Origin: Clostridia bacterium
GTDB taxonomy: Bacteria; Bacillota; Clostridia; Oscillospirales; Butyricicoccaceae
Direction: 5' to 3'
DNA: 6,777 nt
Assembly: GCA_017560175.1 (NCBI GenBank)
Contig: JAFYOK010000073.1
Coordinates: 1 to 6,777, forward strand
A program made the position numbers and the translations under genes. Below are positions 1-6,099 of this stretch, one piece after another; positions within the stretch are counted from its first letter, which is position 1, and every line of letters starts with the position of its first letter. Below the pieces are notes generated by a model. The model was not told where the DNA came from and searched no databases. It saw only the letters and a list, made by a program, of their open reading frames with translations.

Positions 1-854
1 AAGCCCTCGCCCAGAACCTCGGTCGATTCGAGGACGACGGTAAAGGCCTTGGGGTCGCATTGCTTGGCGATGCGCTGAACCATGAACATCTGCTTGTTGT
101 CGCAGGCGATCATGACGACTTGTTTGTCCAGCTTGGAATAGCTGCCCTGAGCCTTGAGGAAAGTGGCGCCGCGGTCGGTCTGACGCTCGACCTCGAAGGC
201 GATCTCTTCCCCCCTATCGGTGACAATAAGGGCCACTTTGCCGCGGTCGACGCCGTACATGACCTTGTCGATAACCATCGACATGAGATAGGACATCATA
301 ATGCCATAGATGATACCGTCAACGTCGCTGAACATCATGCCGCCGATCAGAATGATGGTGCCATCGATGGCGAAGGTGATGTTGCCCAGAGACAGATGGG
401 GACGCAGCGCCTTGACGGCCATGATGACAAAGTCGGAGCCGCCGGTGGAGGAGTTGCGCAGATAGATGATGGCATAGCCCAGCGCCGAAATAACACCCGA
501 GCAGACAGCGGCCAGCAGGCGGTCGCCCATGTAAACGGGGAACAGCGGCGCGATGACATCGATAAAGAACGAGGAGATCAGCATGCTCTTGATGGAGCGG
601 AAAAAGAACTTGCGACCCAACAGCTTATAGCAGAGGATGGCAATGGGGATATTGAGAATGACCGTACCCACACCGATGGGCAGGCCGGTGATTTTATAAA
701 TAATGAGGCAGATACCCGAAATGCCGGCCAAAGGCAGGTTGGCATAGAGGGCAAAGTTGTAGATGCCGATGGCGATCAGCAGGCTGCCGACGATATCGTA
801 GGCCAGATCTTTGGCCAAATCCTTGGGATTGAGCTGGGAAAGCAGTTTGTTCAT
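1..854 (-). CDS. YitT family membrane protein (DUF161 + DUF2179), 3' end cut by the window edge
   Basis: The window holds 284 codons from ATG at 854, with no stop before base 1. The N-terminal about 200 residues hold several hydrophobic segments (roughly 20-38, 42-57, 61-78, 89-108, 112-132, 160-175, 180-198), as in the YitT membrane domain. They include the family-typical motif RNSSTGGSDF near 133-142. From about 201 a soluble domain begins, and a DUF2179-like stretch follows (RGATFLKAQGSYS near 228-240, DPKAFTVV near 267-274, ending EVLGEG). In relatives this motif is near the C-terminus, so probably only a few residues are missing. The start is supported by GAGGTGA just upstream. It is transcribed in the same direction as psd, but a terminator hairpin separates them. 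The molecular function of YitT proteins is poorly defined, so I assign family only. Confidence 0.9.
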   Translation of the reverse strand, partial: MNKLLSQLNPKDLAKDLAYDIVGSLLIAIGIYNFALYANLPLAGISGICLIIYKITGLPIGVGTVILNIPIAILCYKLLGRKFFFRSIKSMLISSFFIDVIAPLFPVYMGDRLLAAVCSGVISALGYAIIYLRNSSTGGSDFVIMAVKALRPHLSLGNITFAIDGTIILIGGMMFSDVDGIIYGIMMSYLMSMVIDKVMYGVDRGKVALIVTDRGEEIAFEVERQTDRGATFLKAQGSYSKLDKQVVMIACDNKQMFMVQRIAKQCDPKAFTVVLESTEVLGEG

Positions 855-858
855 GGGA

Positions 859-865
859 TCACCTC
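859..865 (-). promoter_or_regulatory. Ribosome binding site of the YitT gene
   Basis: On the minus strand GAGGTGA precedes ATG at 854, with GAGG seven bases from the start codon. It is the clearest Shine-Dalgarno in the window. It fixes the YitT start and shows that translation begins afresh after the psd terminator. Confidence 0.8.
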
Positions 866-880
866 AGTGGTAGTATGGTT

Positions 881-920
881 TAAAAAAGCCGATCATACAC
901 AGGCTGTGCATGATCGGCTT
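881..920 (-). terminator. Rho-independent terminator after psd
   Basis: The arms 886-896 and 910-920 are perfect 11-bp complements (AAGCCGATCAT / ATGATCGGCTT). The stem continues inward past one A-C mismatch into CACA/TGTG around a 3-nt loop. Read on the minus strand, the stem is followed by a run of T (complement of the A run at 882-887), which is the canonical layout. It lies 15 nt past the psd stop and 27 nt before the YitT start codon. The T run points to minus-strand termination; the plus-strand side has only TCTTTT several bases away. Confidence 0.88.
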
Positions 921-934
921 GCGCGTCTTTTGAA

Positions 935-1792
935 TTATGCCTTTCGGCCGATAACTTCGCCGATGCGGACACGGGTCTCGGCACCTGCGGCGGAGTTTTC
1001 CATAATGTCGCTGTCGATGACAGCAGCATCTTTTTTGAGCAGCAGAACAACGGTGGAGCCGCCGAACTCAAACATTCCCTTTTCCTCTCCGCGTTCAAAA
1101 CGGGAGATGCCCTTGCGGTTGGCAATGCGGCCGACAAAGGTAGCACCGACTTCGATATAAACCGCCTTACCGAAGTTGTCGGTATGCAGGACGGTCACTT
1201 CGCGGGTGTTTTCCTTAAAATAGTCGTGGGTACGCAGGGCGATGGGCTGTACGGTGTAATACTTGCCCTCGATGCGCTTGGAAGGGCCCATCTCACCGCT
1301 GTCGAAGAAGCAGTAACGATGGAAATCGTCAACAGACAGACGGAAGACCATGCAGTAACCGCCGGCATATTCTTTTGCCAGAGTTTCGTCCCCTACCAGC
1401 GAAGCTGCCGAATAGGTGCCGTACTTGATGCGGAAGGTCAGGTCGTCCTCGATGGGATAGACGGTCAGACGGCTGTCGGCCGGGGAGATCAGTTCTTCAG
1501 CAGAAGAACCAAAGCGTCCGGGGCGCTTTTCAGCCAGGATCTGACGGGTGAAGAACTGGTTAAAGCTCTTGTAGTTTTCAGTAGGATATTCGGTCATATC
1601 AATGCCGTTGCTCTTGATAAAACCGGGGATGAGGGGGGTGGACAGGCGGGAATCCATAAAGGAGCCGGCCAGGTCGCTGACCCATTTTGCCGAAAGAACG
1701 GGCAGGAGCCACGAGAGGCTGCCGCCGTACAGAGCCTTCAGAAAGCCGCCTTCGGCAGGAGGCGGACATGCCTTGCGGTTAGATGCGGCCAC
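935..1792 (-). CDS. psd: Phosphatidylserine decarboxylase proenzyme
   Basis: This enzyme decarboxylates phosphatidylserine to phosphatidylethanolamine at the membrane, using a pyruvoyl group made by self-cleavage. The product has 285 residues from the GTG at 1792. Family marks, in order: an N-terminal NRK...FLKALYG block (5-23), AGSFMDSRLS (42-51), FNQFFTR (77-83), ISPADS with a candidate catalytic Asp at 106, VDDFHRY with His at 158, VGATFVG (215-221), and the processing motif FEFGGST (241-247). Cleavage before Ser246 would give a beta chain of about 245 residues and a pyruvoyl alpha chain of 40. Start choice: an in-frame TTG at 1822 would add ten residues but has no visible Shine-Dalgarno. 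The GTG fits the family's N-terminus and overlaps the pssA stop by 14 nt, which suggests translational coupling. The position matching the second His of the E. coli DYHRVH motif is Cys here. Confidence 0.93.
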   Translation of the reverse strand: MAASNRKACPPPAEGGFLKALYGGSLSWLLPVLSAKWVSDLAGSFMDSRLSTPLIPGFIKSNGIDMTEYPTENYKSFNQFFTRQILAEKRPGRFGSSAEELISPADSRLTVYPIEDDLTFRIKYGTYSAASLVGDETLAKEYAGGYCMVFRLSVDDFHRYCFFDSGEMGPSKRIEGKYYTVQPIALRTHDYFKENTREVTVLHTDNFGKAVYIEVGATFVGRIANRKGISRFERGEEKGMFEFGGSTVVLLLKKDAAVIDSDIMENSAAGAETRVRIGEVIGRKA

Positions 1793-2402
1793 TGATCTTA
1801 AATACGGCAAACAGGATGCCAAGGCCGGTGAAAGCGATGGCCATATTGCCGATCAGGCTGGGCTTCTTGACCTTGATGGGAGATACAAAGCAAACACCGG
1901 TGATGGCCATCATGGTGCCGTAGGTAGGGATCATGGCCTGGGGGAACAGCTCACGGCAGATGAAGAAGGTCAGGCTGAGCAGCAGAGCCGCATTGGTGAT
2001 GGGCAGACCATCGTAATACTGGCGCTTGCCGCCGTCCTTGGACTGGCGGACTTCTTCCATAACGTTGAAGTAAGCCAGACGGATGAGACCGGCCAGAGCA
2101 TAGCCGATGAGCAGGACCATCTGCCAGGGCTTCTGCAGGCCGACGGCATAGCCGATGCAGGCAGGCAGAACACCGAAGCTGGTCATATCGGCCAGCGAGT
2201 CGATCTGGATACCGAAGCGCTTTTCTTCGTCGGTGCGCTTGCGGGTACGGGCGATGGCGCCGTCAAACATGTCACAGAAACCGCTGAAAATCAGGAAGGT
2301 GACGGCAAGGCTGGGGTCTTGCTGGCAGGTCATAATACCGCAGAGGGCAAATGCAAAGCCCAGATAGGTGACGATGACCGTGTAGTTGTAGAAACCTAAC
2401 AT
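1779..2402 (-). CDS. pssA: CDP-diacylglycerol--serine O-phosphatidyltransferase (phosphatidylserine synthase)
   Basis: This is an integral membrane CDP-alcohol phosphatidyltransferase that would condense CDP-diacylglycerol with L-serine to give phosphatidylserine and CMP. The product has 207 residues from ATG at 2402. The family signature is plain: D44, D47-G48, A51-R52, then G64, D68 and D72, which form the metal and CDP binding site. Hydrophobic segments lie near 7-25, 33-45, 76-92, 95-112, 137-152, 162-176 and 184-202, and GLPITNAA at 132-139 is PssA-like. Between R52 and G64 there are 11 residues, against 8-9 in the textbook motif. The serine specificity is inferred mainly from psd directly downstream. 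Start choice: a TTG at 2429 would add nine residues but has no ribosome site. The ATG gives MLGFYNYTVI, the N-terminus expected from relatives, with a weak GAG seven bases upstream. Confidence 0.92.
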   Translation of the reverse strand: MLGFYNYTVIVTYLGFAFALCGIMTCQQDPSLAVTFLIFSGFCDMFDGAIARTRKRTDEEKRFGIQIDSLADMTSFGVLPACIGYAVGLQKPWQMVLLIGYALAGLIRLAYFNVMEEVRQSKDGGKRQYYDGLPITNAALLLSLTFFICRELFPQAMIPTYGTMMAITGVCFVSPIKVKKPSLIGNMAIAFTGLGILFAVFKISGRI

Positions 2403-2441
2403 TTTTGAACTCAACTCTCTTTTTGTCAATAAAACGGATGA

Positions 2442-2460
2442 TGCCCGATGAAGTCGGGCA
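2442..2460 (-). promoter_or_regulatory. Perfect hairpin in the pssA 5' leader
   Basis: TGCCCGA and TCGGGCA form a 7-bp stem around a 5-nt loop. It lies about 40 nt upstream of the pssA ATG and about 10 nt after the predicted transcription start. On the minus strand the nearest T run (TTTT) begins seven bases past the stem, so it does not look like a proper terminator. It may be a 5' mRNA-stabilising or regulatory hairpin. The stem is seen directly; its function is unknown. Confidence 0.45.
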
Positions 2461-2476
2461 AGTACATAGTTTATTT

Positions 2477-2505
2477 ATTTTAACATGGATTTGGAAAGAA
2501 TTCAA
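2477..2505 (-). promoter_or_regulatory. Sigma70-type promoter for pssA-psd
   Basis: On the minus strand a -35 box TTGAAT (2500-2505) is separated by exactly 17 nt from a -10 box TAAAAT (2477-2482) in an AT-rich stretch. Each box differs from consensus at a small number of positions. It lies just downstream of the permease terminator and points into pssA, so predicted initiation near 2470 would give a leader of about 68 nt. This is prediction by pattern only. Confidence 0.65.
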
Positions 2506-2532
2506 TTACAATCGGGTGACAAACAGGGCTTT

Positions 2533-2569
2533 AAAAAGATAAAGGCGCTGCATTTGCAGCGCCTTTATC
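2533..2569 (-). terminator. Rho-independent terminator of the ABC transporter operon
   Basis: Perfect complementary arms at 2538-2552 and 2555-2569 (15 bp on paper, with a G+C-rich core GGCGCTGC/GCAGCGCC) enclose a tight AAAT-type loop. On the minus strand they are followed by five T (complement of 2533-2537). The structure starts 22 nt after the permease stop and should separate the transporter transcript from pssA-psd. Confidence 0.92.
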
Positions 2570-2591
2570 GAAATATTTGATGAAAGTTGCT

Positions 2592-5500
2592 TTACTCCGG
2601 TGCCTTCATCGATTCGACCATGGAGATACTCTTCAGCTTGCCGTTCATAAAGAGGCTGACGCAGAGCGAGAAGAAGAAGGTCATCAGCACCGAGAAAAAG
2701 TAGCTTTTTCCAACGATGACACGGCCGAACATGACCATATCGACTTCGGCTTGAACGACAACGAAGGCATGGAGCATCTTACCCAGCACCAGGCCGGTCA
2801 GCGCACCGAAGAGGGTAAGAACGGTCGATTCGCGCAGAACATAGGCCGAGACTTCATTTTCAAAGAAGCCCAGAACCTTGAGGGTGGCGATCTCCTTCTG
2901 ACGTTCGCAGATATTGATATTGGTCAGGTTGTAGAGGACAACGAAGGCCAGCAGACCGGCACAGATGATCAGCATAACAACGATCATGTCGATGCTCTTG
3001 AAGGTATCGCTGAAATCTCTTGCAGTATCCTGGGTAAAGGTGACCGCTGTGGCCGAGGGGCAATGCAGGATCTTTTCGGCCAGCACATTGCGGTCGGCCT
3101 CTTCCAGACCGCCGCTCTTGCAGATCAGATTGTTATCCACAGGCTGTGCACCAAAAAGTTCGGCATAAAGATCGGGGCCCATATAGAGGTATCCGCGGAT
3201 GTAGTTTTCGGTAATGCCGACGATCTCCACCAATACCTCTTCATCATCGGCATTGATGACGGTAATGGTATCTCCGGCTTCGGCGCCGATGGTTCGGGAG
3301 GCCTTCTCGGTCAGAATGGCCTTGTGGGAATCGAACTCGATGGGATTCTTGCCAACACGGGTATGGAAATCGACAAACTCGGTAAAGCGGTCGGCATCGG
3401 AGGGGACAAAGATGGTCAGTTCGGAAACGGGGCCGTCTTCAACGCGGACTTTGCCGCCTTCCATGCGGACGGTCATGTGGTCGCCGGTTTCGGCCATCAG
3501 CTTCTGAATGTTGGGATCAAGAGGCGTTTCATCGGTCTCCTTGATGCCGATGGTCAGGTCAAACAGCCAGAGTTTGTTGAACTGGTTGTTGAGGATATCA
3601 CCGATGGAGTCACGCAGACCAAAACCTGTGACCAGCAGGGCAGTACATCCGGCAACGCCAAAGACCGTCATAAAGAAACGCTTCTTATAACGGAAGAGGT
3701 TGCGGACGGTGACCTTATGGTTAAAGCTCAGGCGATTCCAGATGAAGGGAATGTGTTCCAGAAGAACACGTTTACCGGCCTCGGGAGCCTTGGGCAACAT
3801 GAGAGAAGCTGCCGACTCACGGAGAGATTCGCGGCAGACCCATGCAGTGGCACCCATGGTGCAGGCCAGTACGCCGCCGGTGGCGATCAGTGCATAGTTC
3901 CAGTGGAAGGCTGTCTGCAGCGGAGGCAGACGGTACATAATGGCATAGGCATCCCAGATGATGCGGGGCAGGACGGTAAAGCCGATGGACAGACCTACGG
4001 CTGCACCGCTGACCGAAGCCACAAATGCATAAACAAGATATTTGGAGGCAATGGCACCCGAGCCATAGCCCAGGGCCTTCATGGTGCCGATCAGACCGCG
4101 CTCTTCCTCGACCATACGGGTCATGGTGGTCAGGCAGACCAGGGCGGCGATCATAAAGAAGAAGACGGGAAAGACACGGGCAATGGAGGCGACCTTTTCG
4201 GTATTGGCCTCAAAACCCGCAGGGGTCAGCATTTCATCACGACCCAGGATATACCACTTGGGTTCTTCGATGTCCTTGAGCTTGTTTTCGGCATCGAGGA
4301 TCTTCATTTCGGCATCGTTGAGGGCTTCTTCGGCTTCCAGACGGGCATCGGCCAGTTCGATCTTACCGTCTTCCAGGTCACGTTCGCCCTGGGCAATGTC
4401 GGCCTTGGCCTTGGCGATCTCGGTTTCCAGTTCGATCTTGCCATCTTCCAGTTCGCGGAGGCCATCGTAATATTCTTCCCAGCCTTCGTCCAGATCGATG
4501 CGTGCCTGTTCGATATCGGCCTTGGCGTCGATCAGCTCCTGTTCACCGTCGGCCAGTTCCTGTGCGGCATCTTCCAGTTCCTTTCGACCTTCTTCCAGGG
4601 TCAGCCAGGCATTGAGCAGCTGACGCTTGGCTTTTTTCAGCGCTTCGCCGCCCTCTTCCAGAGAGGCCCAGCCATTGGACAGCTGCTGTTTGCCGCTTTC
4701 CAGTTCGGCACGACCGGCAGTGATCTGCTGCTGACCGGCAACAAGCTGGTCAAAACCGGGAATGTAGGCGCCCATACCGGAGGCCTGCATATCCTGAATA
4801 AAGTCCTGTGCCGAGGAATATCCGCTGCCTGCAACAGAGGCATCCAGCTGTGCCTGGCCGGCGTTGAGCTGCGCTTCGCTTTCGGCAATGGTGTTTTCGG
4901 CATCGCGCAGATCCTGCTGACCTTCTTTCAGCTGTGCAAGGCCGTCTTCATATTCGGCCAGACCATCCTGATATTCTAGAAGACCGTCTTCCCATTTGGC
5001 GAGGCCGTCGGCATATTCCAGCTTGCCTTCTTCCAGGTCGATGAGGCCCTGTTCATAATCGGCAATACCGTCGGCCAGTTCCTGTTCGCCGTCGGTCAGC
5101 TCGATAAAGGCATCGGCCAGTTCCTGTTCGCCGTCGGCGATCTCCTGACGGGCTTCGGCTTCCTTTTCGGCCAGCGTCTGCTTGCCGTCGGCAATATCGA
5201 TCTCCGCCTGGGCGATCTTATCTTCCGCCTTGGCAAATTCCTCTTCTGCCTTGGCTTCTTCTTCATAGAAGGTTTCCCAGGCATCGTCGATCTTTTCGCG
5301 GGCTTCGCCCAGGACTTTGTCGTGGCGGTGATGTTTCTGGGTTTCGGCCAGATCTTCAACGGCATCCAGTACGGGATCGACCACCAGGTCATAGCTGTCG
5401 CTGAGAGAAATCAGACCGCCGGCGCCCGAGATGGTGGCCATCAGCTCGGTATAATAATCTGTATCAAAGAAATTGCGGTCAACATAGATGACCTCATCGA

Positions 5501-6098
5501 TGGCGCCGCTGCCGACGGTGGTCTGCTCACGTGCCATGGACATATAATAAGGATTGTCGACCAGGCCAACGACGGTCAGCTGACGGCCGAGGAAACTGTC
5601 GGCGGTATCTTCGTCGTTCTGAACCGAGAAGGTCAGCGTATCGCCGATATGGACATCTTTAATGGCCGAAATGGTGCTTTCAGCCAAACATTCATTCGGG
5701 TTTTCGGGCAGGCGGCCTGCCGAAAGGGTCAGACGATTGATCTCGCACGACAGAGGATCGTCCAGGTCGATGGCATAGGCCTTGAGCGCTCGCGTGATGC
5801 CATCCTGATTTTCAAAAAGGATATCGGCCGTTTTGAAAGGAACGACCGTTTCGATGCCCTCTATCCCCTCCAGCGCTTCCACATCGCTGTCATCGAGACC
5901 GATGTTGGACAGCAGGCGCAGATGGGCCAGACTGCCATCGTCAAAATAAGCGCTGCCGGTGGTGGCCATGTTGGGGGTTGCCGACAGCAGACCGGCCAGA
6001 AAGCCAACGCCCAATGCTGAGATCAGAAAGAGGGCGATGAAGCGGCCGACCGAGCCGGTGATGGCTCGGAAGATCATTTTCAAGGTCGATTTGTTCAC
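2592..6098 (-). CDS. Large FtsX/MacB-type ABC transporter permease with extracytoplasmic coiled-coil hairpin
   Basis: This is the membrane subunit partnering the ATPase encoded just upstream, with 1168 residues from GTG at 6098. Layout: TM1 (18-40), then a MacB-like extracytoplasmic domain (about 41-253). Next is a charged heptad-repeat region: arm 1 about 255-418, a Gly/Ser/aromatic tip 419-452, and arm 2 about 453-610. TM2-TM4 follow at 640-661, 685-711 and 735-753, a second half with TM5 (808-827), a second outer domain (about 833-1033), and TM6-TM8 (1037-1059, 1092-1113, 1131-1150). Each half has the FtsX coupling motif: EEERGLIGTMKALG (664-677) and CERQKEIATLKVLG (1064-1077). The heptads (x-D/E-G-x-x-x-L/Y) resemble YhgE/Pip-type repeats. 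Substrate is unknown; type VII systems of this sort do export or mechanical work rather than import. Start: a TTG at 6119 would overlap the ATPase by 20 nt. The GTG lies one base after the ATPase TAG, with GAG seven bases before it. Confidence 0.9.
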   Translation of the reverse strand: MNKSTLKMIFRAITGSVGRFIALFLISALGVGFLAGLLSATPNMATTGSAYFDDGSLAHLRLLSNIGLDDSDVEALEGIEGIETVVPFKTADILFENQDGITRALKAYAIDLDDPLSCEINRLTLSAGRLPENPNECLAESTISAIKDVHIGDTLTFSVQNDEDTADSFLGRQLTVVGLVDNPYYMSMAREQTTVGSGAIDEVIYVDRNFFDTDYYTELMATISGAGGLISLSDSYDLVVDPVLDAVEDLAETQKHHRHDKVLGEAREKIDDAWETFYEEEAKAEEEFAKAEDKIAQAEIDIADGKQTLAEKEAEARQEIADGEQELADAFIELTDGEQELADGIADYEQGLIDLEEGKLEYADGLAKWEDGLLEYQDGLAEYEDGLAQLKEGQQDLRDAENTIAESEAQLNAGQAQLDASVAGSGYSSAQDFIQDMQASGMGAYIPGFDQLVAGQQQITAGRAELESGKQQLSNGWASLEEGGEALKKAKRQLLNAWLTLEEGRKELEDAAQELADGEQELIDAKADIEQARIDLDEGWEEYYDGLRELEDGKIELETEIAKAKADIAQGERDLEDGKIELADARLEAEEALNDAEMKILDAENKLKDIEEPKWYILGRDEMLTPAGFEANTEKVASIARVFPVFFFMIAALVCLTTMTRMVEEERGLIGTMKALGYGSGAIASKYLVYAFVASVSGAAVGLSIGFTVLPRIIWDAYAIMYRLPPLQTAFHWNYALIATGGVLACTMGATAWVCRESLRESAASLMLPKAPEAGKRVLLEHIPFIWNRLSFNHKVTVRNLFRYKKRFFMTVFGVAGCTALLVTGFGLRDSIGDILNNQFNKLWLFDLTIGIKETDETPLDPNIQKLMAETGDHMTVRMEGGKVRVEDGPVSELTIFVPSDADRFTEFVDFHTRVGKNPIEFDSHKAILTEKASRTIGAEAGDTITVINADDEEVLVEIVGITENYIRGYLYMGPDLYAELFGAQPVDNNLICKSGGLEEADRNVLAEKILHCPSATAVTFTQDTARDFSDTFKSIDMIVVMLIICAGLLAFVVLYNLTNINICERQKEIATLKVLGFFENEVSAYVLRESTVLTLFGALTGLVLGKMLHAFVVVQAEVDMVMFGRVIVGKSYFFSVLMTFFFSLCVSLFMNGKLKSISMVESMKAPE
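4428..4742 (-). repeat. Second heptad-repeat block (arm 2), 15 heptads
   Basis: Permease residues 453-557 read as 15 uninterrupted heptads of the form x-x-G/A-x-x-x-L/I/Y, for example ESGKQQL, EEGRKEL, ADGEQEL and EDGKIEL. They are followed by an 11-residue register break (558-568) and two more heptads, AQGERDL and EDGKIEL (569-582). The pattern predicts a long regular coiled coil. It is a coding repeat, not a separate element. Confidence 0.8.
4743..4844 (-). other. Non-heptad tip segment between the two coiled-coil arms
   Basis: Permease residues 419-452 break the heptad pattern. They contain GSGYSS, then a short amphipathic stretch (AQDFIQDMQ), then a Gly/Pro/aromatic run (GMGAYIPGFDQL). 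The position, between two arms of similar length, suggests the turn of an antiparallel coiled-coil hairpin, which would be the point farthest from the membrane. The role is inferred. Confidence 0.55.
4845..5138 (-). repeat. First heptad-repeat block (arm 1), 14 heptads
   Basis: Permease residues 321-418 form 14 consecutive heptads in one register. Examples are ADGEQEL, TDGEQEL, ADGIADY, EDGLLEY, QDGLAEY and EDGLAQL, with Leu, Tyr or Trp at position 7 and mostly Gly at position 3. The regularity matches the x-x-x-Leu-x-x-Gly heptads described in YhgE/Pip-type proteins. Less regular Ala/Glu-rich helix (about 255-320) leads into it. Confidence 0.82.
5071..5137 (-). repeat. Exact 25-bp direct repeat inside the heptad-coding DNA
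   Basis: The 25 bases at 5071-5095 recur exactly at 5113-5137, 42 bp apart, which equals two heptads. A shorter copy of the same core (TCGGCCAGTTCCTGT) appears near 4551-4565 in arm 2. Each long copy encodes most of an ADGEQEL-type heptad and keeps reading frame and helix register, so unequal exchange would change arm length without frameshift. Confidence 0.75.
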
Positions 6099-6099
6099 A

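Noticed and set aside
60..1160. 366-residue plus-strand open frame across the YitT gene and the end of psd
   Set aside because: It spans two well-supported minus-strand genes and runs through the terminator between them. It has no family features and an antisense composition.
1184..2399. Overlapping plus-strand open frames opposite psd and pssA (1184-1795 and 1602-2399)
   Set aside because: They are antisense to two enzymes with intact signature motifs, and no ribosome site or domain supports them.
2442..2460. Second terminator upstream of pssA
   Set aside because: The stem is short and the nearest T run is seven bases away on the minus strand. The plus strand also lacks an adjacent T run.
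2272..2505. 77-residue minus-strand frame upstream of and overlapping pssA
   Set aside because: It crosses the predicted promoter and leader and overlaps pssA out of frame, with no ribosome site. It is unlikely to be a leader peptide.
2577..4979. 800-residue open frame on the plus strand, antisense to the permease
   Set aside because: It lacks recognisable domains and is rich in His, Asp, Gly and Gln in a way typical of antisense readings. Its openness follows from the Glu/Asp/Ala/Leu codons of the heptad region, whose complements give no stops in that frame. The minus-strand product is a clear FtsX permease.
4428..5138. CRISPR array or tandem satellite, because of regular repetition
   Set aside because: The periodicity is 21 bp or multiples and lies wholly in frame within one protein. 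The repeats are degenerate in DNA but regular in protein heptads, so they are coiled-coil coding repeats.
5322..6020. 232-residue plus-strand open frame opposite the N-terminal part of the permease
   Set aside because: It is a shadow of the MacB-like domain coding sequence, with no recognisable motif.
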